Under the pieces are notes generated by a model. It worked only from the letters and a program-made list of their open reading frames with translations, was not told the origin of the DNA and ran no database searches. 64,000 nt of DNA, from the NCBI GenBank assembly GCA_963828855.1, contig CAWHGB010000002.1, positions 62,001-126,000 of the forward strand, written 5' to 3'. Origin of the DNA: CAVVEQ01 sp963828855. GTDB lineage: Bacteria; Chloroflexota; Anaerolineae; Anaerolineales; Anaerolineaceae. This document shows, in pieces, positions 43,990 through 54,780 of this stretch (its first letter is position 1; every line of letters begins with the position of its first letter). Position numbers and translations under genes: made by a program.

Positions 43990-44062
43990 GGTGGCTGTAG
44001 CTCAATGGCAGAGCGCCTGACTGTGGATCAGGAGGTTGCGGGTTCGACCCCCGTCAGCCACC
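43990..44062 (+). tRNA. tRNA-His (GTG)
   Basis: Complete cloverleaf with 7-bp acceptor stem (gtggctg with cagccac), anticodon loop ctgtgga reading GUG, and TTCGA in the T loop. The extra G at 43990 opposite the discriminator C at 44062 is the tRNA-His identity pair. CCA is not encoded. Confidence 0.97.
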
Positions 44063-44065
44063 CCT

Positions 44066-44094
44066 AAAACCGGAATAACTCCGGTTTTTTCTTT
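44066..44094. terminator. Terminator after tRNA-His, shared with the signalling operon
   Basis: Stem aaaaccgga/tccggtttt (44066-44074 with 44080-44088), five-base loop, T-run on the plus side. On the minus strand it stands just past the EamA gene stop and also ends in T4, so it can serve both directions. Confidence 0.82.
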
Positions 44095-44096
44095 CC

Positions 44097-45035
44097 CTAT
44101 TGCAAATCCGTTGGTTTCACTTCCGTGGGTGTAAGCCAGGAAAGCATACCTTTCAAGCGGCGTTTTTGAGGCGGAAGCCGGTCGAAACCGACAAGGATCA
44201 AGCTCGAAAGCAATAGGATCGCACCCAGCCATTGAATTCCGGTAAGGGTTTCACCCAGAAATATTTGGGCTGTAATCACGGTGATCAGCAACTCCCCAAA
44301 GCCTAGCAAAGCTGTCTCCATTCCACCGATCTTCTTGACTCCCAGGAAAAGCATCACTCTGGAGAGCGCTGTGATCACGCCTAGAACGATCACAGGTTGA
44401 AGGCTGGTTGTTGGGGGCGGCATTTGCCTATCAAAAAACAAATACGCCAAACTGACTGTAACTGCCATGGAAAGGAGTGTGTAAAAAGTCACTGTAGGGG
44501 TGGGGGCTTCGTAAAGTACTTTCTGGTTGATGATAAGGTGAAGCGCATATAACGCAGCTGCGCCGAGCATCATGACTGCTCCCTGGATGCTGACCATTTT
44601 CGTGGAAGCTCCAATTAATAGCACAGCGCCAAAAATCGAGATGACAAGGCGGAGGATCGTTAATCTTGTTAAGGTTTGCCGGTCGAGGAGCAGCCAAAAA
44701 GCAACCATGAGCGGGTAAAAAGAATAGAGCAGCTGCCCGATGCTGGCATCGAGGAAGGAAAGAGCGGAATAGAAAAGGATGGATCCAAGACCGTTCACTG
44801 CTCCGGCAATGGCACAGCCGATCAATCCAAGTGAATAAATCCGCAAAAATGAACGGTTGAAAATTATCAGAAACAGAAACACCAGAACTGCTGCAAGAAT
44901 CGATCGAAATGTGACGATAAAGAGAGGTGAAAACCCTTGTTGAAGGGCGATTTTTCCGAAAATTGGAGTGAGCCCCAGAAGAATTGCAGAACCACCCGCG
45001 GCAACAATTCCAATGAATTTCCCCTTATTTTGCAT
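44097..45035 (-). CDS. EamA/DMT-family transporter
   Basis: 312 residues with about ten hydrophobic segments in two repeats of five, as in EamA drug/metabolite transporters; each half ends in the family's G-rich helix (SAILLGLTPIFGK early, LGETLTGIQWLGAILL late). Export of an amino acid is a common role in this family. It follows the threonine synthase-receiver gene by 6 bases as the last gene of the operon; exporting a threonine-related product would fit but is a guess. Confidence 0.83.
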   Translation of the reverse strand: MQNKGKFIGIVAAGGSAILLGLTPIFGKIALQQGFSPLFIVTFRSILAAVLVFLFLIIFNRSFLRIYSLGLIGCAIAGAVNGLGSILFYSALSFLDASIGQLLYSFYPLMVAFWLLLDRQTLTRLTILRLVISIFGAVLLIGASTKMVSIQGAVMMLGAAALYALHLIINQKVLYEAPTPTVTFYTLLSMAVTVSLAYLFFDRQMPPPTTSLQPVIVLGVITALSRVMLFLGVKKIGGMETALLGFGELLITVITAQIFLGETLTGIQWLGAILLLSSLILVGFDRLPPQKRRLKGMLSWLTPTEVKPTDLQ

Positions 45036-45041
45036 ACCTGG

Positions 45042-46730
45042 TTACCGTAGCAATGATTTCACTTCATCAAGCAGATCGTCAGTGAGAAAATCCCCTTTTT
45101 GCATCAACTTCTGGATTTGTCCCTGAAGGCGGATTTTTTCGTTTTGAGTCAGCTCTTTGGCAGTTAATACAATGATGGGGATTTCGGCTGTTTCAGGTTT
45201 CTTCCGGAGCACGTCCATGACCGAAAAGCCATCCATTTCCGGCATCATCAGATCCAGGATAACCAGGTTCGGGACCTCCCGTTTGATCATCTCCACTGCT
45301 TCCTTGCCATTTGATGCTTCAAAAATGGTGTAATTTCCCTGCGATTGCAGAATTCGACGAATCAACCTGCGCGCGTCAGGTTCATCGTCCACGATCGCGA
45401 TTCGCGGGAAACCCTGGATGGATTCACGGGTGAGGGCGGAAAGCAACCCCTCCTCCGAACCCATTTCCAAATCCTTGGTGGAAGGTTTTACATCCCTGGA
45501 CCAACCTTCTCCAATGATCTTTTGCTCGATTGGCATGGTATGTCCCGAACAATTGATCACAACCACTTCATCAGATTTGATCACCCCTGCACGGATCAAC
45601 TTGATCATACCGGCAAAAGCAACAGCAGCAGCCGGTTCCACTGAAATACCCTCCATTTTCGCCAGATAATGCATCGCGCGGAAGGCTTCTTCGTCCTGCA
45701 CGCTTTCAAACGCACCCCCGGATGTACCAAGCATTTTCTGACGCAGGACCGTGTACGTTCGACCGGGGTCACCTGTCGCCAGAGTGGCAATTAATGTCTT
45801 AGGATTCTGCACAGGGATGGCAACTTCCTGGTTTTGCTTCCAGGCATGCACCATCGGAGCACATCCTTCTGCCTGGATGATGCCAAGTTTGGGGATGTGG
45901 TCGATAAAGCCCATTTTCTTGAATTCCTGGAATCCCTTATGAACACCCACCGGTCCCAACCCGCCACTGACACTCTGAATGTACCAATCGGGGGAAAAGA
46001 AGGTAACACCAGGTTTGGTCTTGTCAGAACTGGGAGGAGGACCAAGAAGAGTCGTGAGCTGCTCCGCGACCTCAAAACTCAGTGTTTTCATGGATTCGAC
46101 ACAAGAAATTGTGCGGGTACCCAAATCGTAAAAAATTCCACGCTGCCGGGCGAATTCAGCGGCGATCTGCTTGGCTTCATCATAAGAACCTGTGACTTTG
46201 ATCACCTGGGTTCCATAAAGGGCTACTTCACGCATTTTCTCTGCTGGAACAAGACTGGTGAGAAAGGCCCAAAGACGTATGCCTGCCCGGGCAGCATATG
46301 CCGAATACGCGATGGCTACATTGCCGGTGGAAGCCACCACCAGCTCATTAATACCGGCTTCCTTGAGTGCAGCGATGGTAACAGCAGCCTGGCGATCTTT
46401 GAAGGAACCCGTTGGGCCTTGACGCTCATCTTTGATGAAAATATTCGGACAACCCAGCATGCCTCCAAGGTTTACCGCTCGAAGCAACGGCGTTCCACCT
46501 TCCCCCAGGGAAATCGCAGGTTCAATGGTGCGAACAGGTAGCAGTTCTTTGTACCGCCATAGATCAAAAGATCGACCGGAAACCTGCAGAAGCATGGATT
46601 TCGATAGGCGGTTGTAATCGTAAATAGCTTCCCGCCAGGTGCTATGGCAGTTAGGGCAATCCGAGGCGCTGGCGATGAACGGGGTTCTATGCCCGCAATC
46701 CATGCATTCGATGATGAAGTGTGATGCCAT
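45042..46730 (-). CDS. Threonine synthase-like PLP enzyme fused to a response-regulator receiver
   Basis: 562 residues. N-terminal zinc ribbon (Cys9, Cys12, Cys25, Cys28), then a PLP fold type II domain to about 430: GEGGTPLL, the PLP lysine Lys111 in TGSFKDRQ, STGNVAIAYSAYAA, SVSGGLGPVGVHKGF, NCSGHTMP. From 441 a complete receiver: VDDEPDA, phosphoacceptor Asp493 in ILDLMMPEMDG, VLTAK, and a lysine near 546. Phosphorylation could regulate the enzyme, with the hybrid kinase encoded just upstream as the obvious donor. No frame break at the join. Reaction assumed to be O-phosphohomoserine to threonine; other PLP roles are possible. Confidence 0.85.
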   Translation of the reverse strand: MASHFIIECMDCGHRTPFIASASDCPNCHSTWREAIYDYNRLSKSMLLQVSGRSFDLWRYKELLPVRTIEPAISLGEGGTPLLRAVNLGGMLGCPNIFIKDERQGPTGSFKDRQAAVTIAALKEAGINELVVASTGNVAIAYSAYAARAGIRLWAFLTSLVPAEKMREVALYGTQVIKVTGSYDEAKQIAAEFARQRGIFYDLGTRTISCVESMKTLSFEVAEQLTTLLGPPPSSDKTKPGVTFFSPDWYIQSVSGGLGPVGVHKGFQEFKKMGFIDHIPKLGIIQAEGCAPMVHAWKQNQEVAIPVQNPKTLIATLATGDPGRTYTVLRQKMLGTSGGAFESVQDEEAFRAMHYLAKMEGISVEPAAAVAFAGMIKLIRAGVIKSDEVVVINCSGHTMPIEQKIIGEGWSRDVKPSTKDLEMGSEEGLLSALTRESIQGFPRIAIVDDEPDARRLIRRILQSQGNYTIFEASNGKEAVEMIKREVPNLVILDLMMPEMDGFSVMDVLRKKPETAEIPIIVLTAKELTQNEKIRLQGQIQKLMQKGDFLTDDLLDEVKSLLR

Positions 46731-46756
46731 GACGAGAGGCCTCTAATTTTGACAGG

Positions 46757-49700
46757 TCATTTTTTTAAGGAATTCTGAAGAGCCTTGATGAATGGCACTT
46801 CCTCCAGGTTTAATTTGCTGAATATCATCTTATTAAATTCTGAAAGCATAGAAGCTTGCTTTGCCGTAATATCTGCTCCGGTAAGAATCGTGATATTTAT
46901 TTGCCTCAAGCGGAAATCTGAGAGCATGGATTCCAGAACTTTGAAGATATCCGTATCAGAGAACTGTGGGTTAAGGATGACCCGGTCCGGTTGCAAGGTA
47001 GTCATCAGTTTGAGCCCTTCATCGCCTGATTTTGCGGTCAATAATTGGATTTTCTTATTGTCTTTAACCAAGGTTTGGAATTTCCGTACGGATTCAGGAT
47101 TATTATCCAACAAGAGGAGGTTCGATGTACGTTGGGATTCAGAAAGTTGACTAGCCACCTCTTCCATCTCTTCCTGAATTAATGGTTTTACCAGGTTATC
47201 CTCTGTTCCCACTCTCAAACCCTTTTCTCGGCGTTCCAACACACCGAAAAGAATCAGGGGAATATATTTCGTTGATTTGGAAGTTTTTAATTTCCGGATC
47301 GCTTCCCAGGGATCAAATTGATTGGAATTTAGGTCCACAATCACTGCAATTGGGTTGAAATTCTTGATGTTTTCGGCCAATTCATTCAATTCTGAGAAGA
47401 TCGTCGTCGCATATTGCAGCGATGAAATTTGTTTATCCACACGGGGTAGGAGCGTGGATTGGGAAGAGACCAAGGCGACTTTTTGGAGGCTAATTTCGAG
47501 CGGTTGTTCCACGACAGGTTCCGGGATAATGTTATCCAAAGCAGGGGATGTTTTTATTTCAGAACCGACATCCTCGAGACTTTCCAATTTCGCTTCAGGT
47601 TTTTCCACTGTGACCTGATCAACAGGTTCTGTTTCCGGCTGCAGCTTCCCAAAGGCTGATTCCCGCAACATGCCTGTGACGATCCGTTTTTTATCAGGTT
47701 GGGGTATTGGTAAAGTGAAGAAGAACGTTGAACCTTTTCCAACTTCGCTGCTTAATAATCCTATGCGGCCGCCATGCAGATCGATCAGCGAACGGCTGAT
47801 TGATAAACCAAGCCCAGTCCCGCCAGCACTTCGAGTGGGAGAATCATCCACCTGGGAGAAAGGCTGGAAAAGCTTTGAACGATCCTTTGCATCGATACCA
47901 TGACCAGTATCAGTTACTGCGATCATGATCTCAGGGACCCCTTCCGGGCTGGTTACCGAGGATGCTTCTATGGTAATGAGTCCTTCATCTGTGAATTTGC
48001 ATGCGTTCGAGAGGAAGTTGATCAGGACCTGCCGGATACGGGTTGGATCCACAAGTACTTTGGGTAGTTCCGGTGGAACGACCTGTTTGAATTTGATGGG
48101 CTTATCCTTGGCAAGACCGGTAGCAGTGGTCATCGCGGAATTAATGATGTCGCCGATGTTGATCTCGGATAACTTGAGTTCCATCTTACCGGAATCGATC
48201 TTGGAGAGATCAAGAATGTTATTTATCAAGCTCAATAGGTGTTGTCCGGAATTATAGATGGCGGAAAGATCTTGAGCCTGAGTGTCATTAATCGGGCCAT
48301 CGATACCTTTCAGGATTACCCGCGAAAAACCAATGATGGAATTGAGCGGGGTGCGAAGCTCATGGGACATATTCGCCAAGAACTGATTTTTGATGCGATC
48401 CAATTCATGCAATTCATCAACAGCTTTTTGGGAGAGTTCAAAGGCTCGGGCGTTCTCGATCGCAACAGCGATCTGATCTGCCAAGATTCGCAGAACCGTA
48501 ACATCATCCGGTGTGAAGGCGTTTTCAGTGTCAGCGTGGATATCAAGCGAACCGATTATCCGTTCGCCAATGGTGAGGGGTATACCAATCTCGGATCGGG
48601 TGTTGGGCAATTCCGGGTGAGGTAGAAAAAGGTCGCTATTGGATATATCATTAATAATGATGGGATCCCCACTCGCACATACCTGGCCGATTAAGTTTTT
48701 CGAACCGACCTTCACTTGAATCCCAGTGGATTTGAACCCATCCCCAGCCGAACCCGTGGCTTCTTGAATGATCGCAATTTCGCCGGTAGGATCGAGAAGA
48801 AAGAGAGAAACCTGGTAAAAGCCGAACCGATCATAGATCTGGTTCACAATTCGTTTCAACAAAGTTTCAAGAGAAAGAGTGCTGACAGTATCCCGGGCGA
48901 TTTCGGCAGCGGTACGGAGCTCCAACGCACGGCGTTGAGCCTCGCGCAGAAGGCGCTGCTTTTCCAAAGTCACTGATATTTGGTTACCAACCACACGCAG
49001 AATTCGGACTTCCTCCGGCATGTAATCCGAAGGAGAGGTCGAAGATATGATTAATAGACCGATCAATTTTCCTACGCTGCGGAGGGGAACAATCACACAA
49101 CTCTGCATTTCCAGGTCAGTAAGTGATTTTCGCGAAAGTTCGTCAAGGCTCTCTTCGGTGGAAATATCCCTGATAGTTAGTGGTTCAAGAAAAACCTGGT
49201 TTAGGATGGGAAGGGATCCCAACGAATACCTTGAACCAAGTCGGATAAATTGACCACGAAGGTCATAAAAACCGGTTAATTCAAGTTCAGTCGGCTCTGT
49301 TTCTCCCGATTGAACGACCGAGAAAAGGGAAGCTCTGGATGCAGATTTTGGTAAAACGCTCTGGACAATGATCCGGACAAGATCCTGAGCATCCACTGCT
49401 TGGGAGATCTCGTTGGTCATCTTATAAAGCAGCTCGGTCTCCGCCAGGGATTCCTGCGTCTGGGCATAAAGGCGAAGATTTTCAACCGCGGTGGTCATCT
49501 GATCCAAGAGAGGCGGGTATGCCCTGCGCTCCTGTTGAGTGAACCGATGATGTGATTCTGACTGCAATAAAAGAACACCAATCTGTTTTTGAGCAGTTGT
49601 GAGAGGAAGGACTGCCATGGATACAACGTGTTGATCTTTGATCACCTTTTGAAGCATCGCGTCGATGGGAGCTTCACTGATATCGTAGATGAATAACGGG

Positions 49701-51833
49701 GAAGGACGTTGGAAAAGAGGCAGATAAGCAGAGGTTAGATATTCAGAACCTACAGGCGGAGGAGGAGTGCCATTTCCGCTGTGCCAATTCGCCGCCACCG
49801 ACATCCTATTTACGTTGCCCTCCGGGTCATTTTCGAAGAGTACCAGGATGCCGCGATTTATATCCGGGATATTAATCCCGGTGGTTACCGCTGAGATCAT
49901 GGCAGAATATTCATTCGCCAGAGCGAGCTTATGGCTGGATTCGTAAAGGGTTTCTGTTTCAGTAAGTGAGTTTTGAAGCTGAGCCAGAAGGTCTTCGCGG
50001 GCGATAGTGTTGGACAGGGCGTCACCGACCACTTGGAGTGTATTGATCTCCTCGTTGAGCCAAACTCTACCGGGTCGCAATTGTTCAAAGGCGATAAAAC
50101 TAGGGAATGCATTTTTTCCAGAAACCGAAAGAAGAAAAATGGAATTTACATTGATCCGGTTAATGAACAGAAATTCGGGGGTCTGACGAGTGTTCTCGTC
50201 AGTGATCGCCCAACCTTGTTCAACGAACTCACGAGCCCAATTCGGAAAATTCCCAACCGGGATATGGTTTAATTCAGAACCGGAAAGAGAATTATCCAAA
50301 CCAGGTTTCACCCAAAGCGCCTGACATTTCCAGTAAAGCTCTTGTTCGTCATCCATTAATTTGGCAAAATAGATCCGGTCACTCTCAGTTACCTGTGAAA
50401 GGGTCTCAAAAACCGAGGGCAGAGCCGCAGTTCCTTGTTCGGAAAGCAGGGCGACAGCTGAGGCAGAGCTGGCCTGGTATCGCTCGCGTTTCTCGATGAT
50501 CTGGAGGGCGTCATTCACTTCCTTGAAGAGGTTCGCGTTTTCAAGAGCTGTGGATGCCTGGAATGCCAATGTTGAAACAAGTTCAAGGGAAACCTGGGAG
50601 AAGGGGGAACCCTCTTCAAAGGATTCGATATAAATAGCACCACTTGCACGGTTCGCAGTTACGATGGGAACACATAAAAGGCTATTTGGGATTGGCGAAG
50701 GAACATCAATATTTCGATCAGTGAGTTCTTTCTCGACATCGGAAGCGAAAAACAGAGCTTGGTTCGCATGAATTGAAAATTCGATTACACCCTTTCCAAA
50801 GGCTGCATCGGCTTTTTCTTCAACTTTGCCGGTTCGGGCATGAACGGGAAAGGATAGATATGTACGATTTTCATTGGATATCGCTATTGTTAAATTCCGG
50901 TTGTCCAGAATATCACCCGCAGTTTCATAAAGTAGCTGATAGATATCTTCACGGCTTGCAAGTTTGCTCAGTTGTTGCCCCGATCGGTTCAATGCAGCGA
51001 GCTGCTCATTACGTTGAAAGGTCTCGGATTCGGCTTTGATCCTCTCATCCAGTTGTTTCTGAGCGGCTTGGTACAATTGCGCATTTTCAAGCGCTAAACC
51101 AAGTTGCTGAGCAACTTCCTGGACGATCAGTCGTTCATCTTCCTTCCAAATGCGTGCGGAATTCTCATCGATGATTTCGATGACACCTGAGGTCTGTTGT
51201 CGAATTTGAAGTGGAGTAGCGATGGCTGTCGGAGTACTCCCCAAGGATTCCTGGATGGTCGTCTTTTTTTGTGAAAGAGATTGCCGTCCGGCTTTCGTTA
51301 GAATTCGACTAGCAGGAGAAATCTCCCCTTCCTTCATGGAGATCCCGATGGAAAATTTATCCATTCCCAAATCTACCAGAGAAGAAGTCCCTCCAGGCCG
51401 AACGTAGTCGAAATCCAGTGATCGGCGGGCTAAAGATCCTTCAGAAATTACAATTGTTTTCCCGACCCAACTCATAATGTTGCCGCTGGAATCTTTTTCG
51501 GGTCGGATATCAAACTCGACAGGTAAATCCATCCCGGATTCAGCAGTCATTATCGTTTTGATGGTGAATGCTTTCGATGATTCCAATAAGTTCGAGATGG
51601 CAGAATCATCTTCCGATCTTAACCTGGCATGTACAAACCGATTGACCTAAGAAATGCTCCGCAGTGAATCCTAGAAATTCAGTTACCTGGGGACTGACGG
51701 AAAGGTAATTTCCTTTTTCATCGAGAGTCCACACCCAACCATTTGGGATGACATCCATGTCAGGATGAATATTCCTGCTCCCCCGGGAAGCATAAAGTGG
51801 GTCCAATTGGCTTGTTATTTTTCTTTTCGGCAT
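46757..51833 (-). CDS. Multi-GAF hybrid histidine kinase (N-terminal PAS part broken by one frame break)
   Basis: About 1690 residues. PAS-like start (PNGWVWTLDEKGNYL from ATG 51833), a frame break at the A3 run 51635-51637, then about six GAF-like domains, a HisKA domain with the phosphorylated His in ANMSHELRTPLNSI (residue 1075 of the long frame), and a HATPase (TDTGHGID, GGTGLGLSISR). Two C-terminal receiver-like domains follow: one keeps AVIVDLNS, the other has lost the phosphoacceptor (RVILNPQF). Soluble, with no membrane helix. It is the only kinase of the operon, so it probably integrates the four upstream sensors and signals to receivers, including the threonine synthase fusion. Confidence 0.86.
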
Positions 51834-51888
51834 TTCCAATTTTCTCCTGATCCAATCAGCAAGCTAATAAACAATTCTGCTGTAGAGA

Positions 51889-54780
51889 TTAATTTGTTTT
51901 CGGCTCCGAAACATCAGATGTAGGTAATGTGCTTTCCGGAGGATTAGTATCCTGAATTAATATTTGAGCTTTGGAAGCTTTGAGGACATGCTGAAGTTCT
52001 TCGATGGCAATTTGCACCATTTCCTGGGGATTGGTTGTCGAACGGATCTTCCCGGTAATCTCAAGGACTTTCCGGTCACGTTCTGCTCGCCGGACAGTCT
52101 GTTCGAAGAGACGTGCATTTTCCAGAGCCAACGCCACCTGTGAAGCGACCGATTGAACTGCACGGATCTCTTCCGGTTGCCAATCCTTTTTCTCTTTCCT
52201 GGTCTCTTCGATATTAATCACACCAATTGTCTCACCGCGGAGAATTATGGGAACTGCCAGAGAAACCGCTGGTTTACCCGATGGTTGGTCGATCAGAGGG
52301 ATAACGACCGGTTCGCCAGATTCGAGAACTTTTTGGAAGGTAAAAGATTCCTCGCGGTCGATGGCTTTCACGCCGGTTGGCGTATATTCAAAGCCAGCCA
52401 GATCGCGTTCCTCAACTTCACGACCCCATTCCTGAAGCAGGTATTGCCTGTGGAGGGATTGAGAAGCCTCTAGCGAGCGAACCGTCTCCTGGAGGAGTAA
52501 ATTATTCTCAATCGCGATTGCCACCTGGTCAGCAAGGATCGTGAACAATTCCACATCTTCCTGGGAGAAAATGTTAGCTTCTGTAGATTGCACATCAAAA
52601 GCACCAATGATCCTATCACCGATGATTAAGGGAAGTGTCATCTCAGAGCGGGTAAGCGGAAGATCAGGGTTCTGGAAATACACTGCATCGATACCAACAT
52701 CTGTGGCAATCCTGGGTTTTCCCGTTCCGGTTACGTAACCAACAATACCAACCTCGCCGACCTTTAATCTGTGACCGCGGTGGAGCATTCTCTGCCCACC
52801 TTCCGAATTAGATGCCCGCAAAACCGCGTATTCTTGTTCATCATCCAACAGGAAAATACCCACATGGTAAAAGTTGAACCGCTCGCTCACCAATCGAACA
52901 AGTGTATCGAGAAGGCTTTCAAGATCCTGCGAACGTGTAATTTCACGGGCAACATCAGCAACGGTTGTTAATTGCCGTCCGCGGAGGACAAGGGCTTCAT
53001 TCCGATTCGCCAATTCCTGTGTACGAGAACGAACGCGTTCCTCCAACTCGGAAATCAATGTCTTTAATTGTGAAGTCATCGAATTGAATGTGTTCGCCAG
53101 TGTACCAAGCTCATCACGGCTTCGAATGATAGCTTTTGCGGAAAGATCCCCATCTGCGATCCGGTTCGCCGTACCAGTAAGGGATACGATCGGGTTGGAG
53201 AGGAGTCGGGAAACCACCACCCCGATTAGACCAACCAAAGCCGCAAACAAGGCGGCAAAGAGAATGGACAACTGATTTTGTTGCGCCCGAAGAGCATTCA
53301 GGTTAGTTGTTTCTTCAACGTAAACAATCTGCCATGGTTTGGATTCCAAATTAACACTCGAACCCATTTCAACATGGTTTGAATCCCCAGGATGAATTTC
53401 AGCGGAAAAGAATCCTTGAGACTGTGGGTTGGTGACTGCATTGGCGAAATCTGGCAGATTTGAGGAAAGTTGGTCAATGGATAGCTGAGGAAGCAAATTT
53501 TGGGATTTCAGATCTGTCACTAATTCTTCAGGTAGCGGCATGATAGATTTATAAAGTAGCCCGGGTGTAACCACATCAGCGATTCGAACCGTGTTTTCAT
53601 CAAGGAGAATCGGATAGGATCTTTTACCAACAATTTCAGAATATCCCTGAAGTAAGTTTTGAAGGATTAAAGCATTGTATCGAACCATCAGGACACCGGC
53701 ATTCTTCTGGTTGATATCTTTGATCGGAGCACTGAAGTAGATGGAAGCAGCTCCAGTTTTAGGATCAAAAATCACTGGAGAGAAATATGGGCGGTTTGTA
53801 AGTATCGGTTGTTGAAAATAATCTTCTTTGTCGATCTGCTTACCGATTTCTTGTGGATTCGTATCATAAAATTTGATGCCGAACAAATTGGCAAGGGAGA
53901 AAGATGGCGTATAGGTACCGGAAGGAATCTCGAGTGTTTTTACGGTTGAGATCAATTCTGCTTCCTCTTCAGATCCAGTCCTTATGTTGGATGGTAAATA
54001 TAGGTAATCTGCAAAAATGGGTAAGGCGGCCTGCTTTGCTACGAGTGAGAGGTTATCCAGAATAAAATTATCAACGCCTAGCGCTGCCTGTTTGGCCGCC
54101 GTGTTTAGCGATGTTTTCGCCTGGTTCATCAAAGCATTTTCAAGGAAGGTTGTTTGAATCAAGGAAAGAATTATCAATGGAACAAGTCCTACCAATAAGA
54201 AGACTGTGATAAGGCGGACACGAATCGTAAAATCGATCAAACGGGTAATGAAAAAGATAATAATGATGACGAGTTGAATGACAATTAATGAAATCACCCC
54301 CAATCGAACACCGAGAGATTCCATTTGTGGTAATTGGGAGTATAAACCGGCTAGAATTGCACCAACGGCACTCAATAACCCGATTATCAATTCCGTGTCT
54401 GAAAAGATACCGGTCATAAAACCTGCTGCCAGAAGGAAGGCATAAAGAAAACATAAAACCGCAACCGGTATTAGGATGTTTTCAAAAATTGCCGAAAGCA
54501 AGATTAACGAGAGAAGGAAAAGTGTGCTGGCAATCAATAACCGGATATTGATATTCAGGCTGGGAAATTGGTATCGAAGAATAATCCCGGTAATAGCGAT
54601 GAATGCCAATGTCCCTGAAAGAAGGAATAGGGGTTGTTGTGGGGAAAATAACGCCCAGATCAAAAAGATACCACTGAGAATCGCGGCAAATACGGATTGA
54701 ATTACAAGAAACCGTTGCGTAATTACTATCCGGCGCTGTTCGACAGGTAAAGGAAGGCTTCCGGTGGTAACGTTCGTCAT
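51889..54780 (-). CDS. Membrane sensor: multi-helix, Cache-like, HAMP, two GAF, no kinase
   Basis: 963 residues. N-terminal block of about six membrane helices (20-215), an extracellular Cache-like region (about 225-500; YFSPVIFDPKTGAASIYFSAP), another helix (LFAALFAALVGLIGVVV), HAMP (about 530-585; SNPIVSLTGTANRIADGDL), coiled coil (LEERVRSRTQELANRNEAL) and two GAF domains (about 620-765 and 790-900). It ends with a half-GAF-like tail (EITGKIRSTTNPQEM). No kinase, cyclase or other output is seen. The start overlaps the upstream gene by ATGA. Confidence 0.84.
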   Translation of the reverse strand: MTNVTTGSLPLPVEQRRIVITQRFLVIQSVFAAILSGIFLIWALFSPQQPLFLLSGTLAFIAITGIILRYQFPSLNINIRLLIASTLFLLSLILLSAIFENILIPVAVLCFLYAFLLAAGFMTGIFSDTELIIGLLSAVGAILAGLYSQLPQMESLGVRLGVISLIVIQLVIIIIFFITRLIDFTIRVRLITVFLLVGLVPLIILSLIQTTFLENALMNQAKTSLNTAAKQAALGVDNFILDNLSLVAKQAALPIFADYLYLPSNIRTGSEEEAELISTVKTLEIPSGTYTPSFSLANLFGIKFYDTNPQEIGKQIDKEDYFQQPILTNRPYFSPVIFDPKTGAASIYFSAPIKDINQKNAGVLMVRYNALILQNLLQGYSEIVGKRSYPILLDENTVRIADVVTPGLLYKSIMPLPEELVTDLKSQNLLPQLSIDQLSSNLPDFANAVTNPQSQGFFSAEIHPGDSNHVEMGSSVNLESKPWQIVYVEETTNLNALRAQQNQLSILFAALFAALVGLIGVVVSRLLSNPIVSLTGTANRIADGDLSAKAIIRSRDELGTLANTFNSMTSQLKTLISELEERVRSRTQELANRNEALVLRGRQLTTVADVAREITRSQDLESLLDTLVRLVSERFNFYHVGIFLLDDEQEYAVLRASNSEGGQRMLHRGHRLKVGEVGIVGYVTGTGKPRIATDVGIDAVYFQNPDLPLTRSEMTLPLIIGDRIIGAFDVQSTEANIFSQEDVELFTILADQVAIAIENNLLLQETVRSLEASQSLHRQYLLQEWGREVEERDLAGFEYTPTGVKAIDREESFTFQKVLESGEPVVIPLIDQPSGKPAVSLAVPIILRGETIGVINIEETRKEKKDWQPEEIRAVQSVASQVALALENARLFEQTVRRAERDRKVLEITGKIRSTTNPQEMVQIAIEELQHVLKASKAQILIQDTNPPESTLPTSDVSEPKTN

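Noticed and set aside
45834..46541. 235-codon plus-strand frame inside the threonine synthase fusion
   Set aside because: Long, but lies wholly opposite conserved PLP-enzyme sequence and has no motif or ribosome site.
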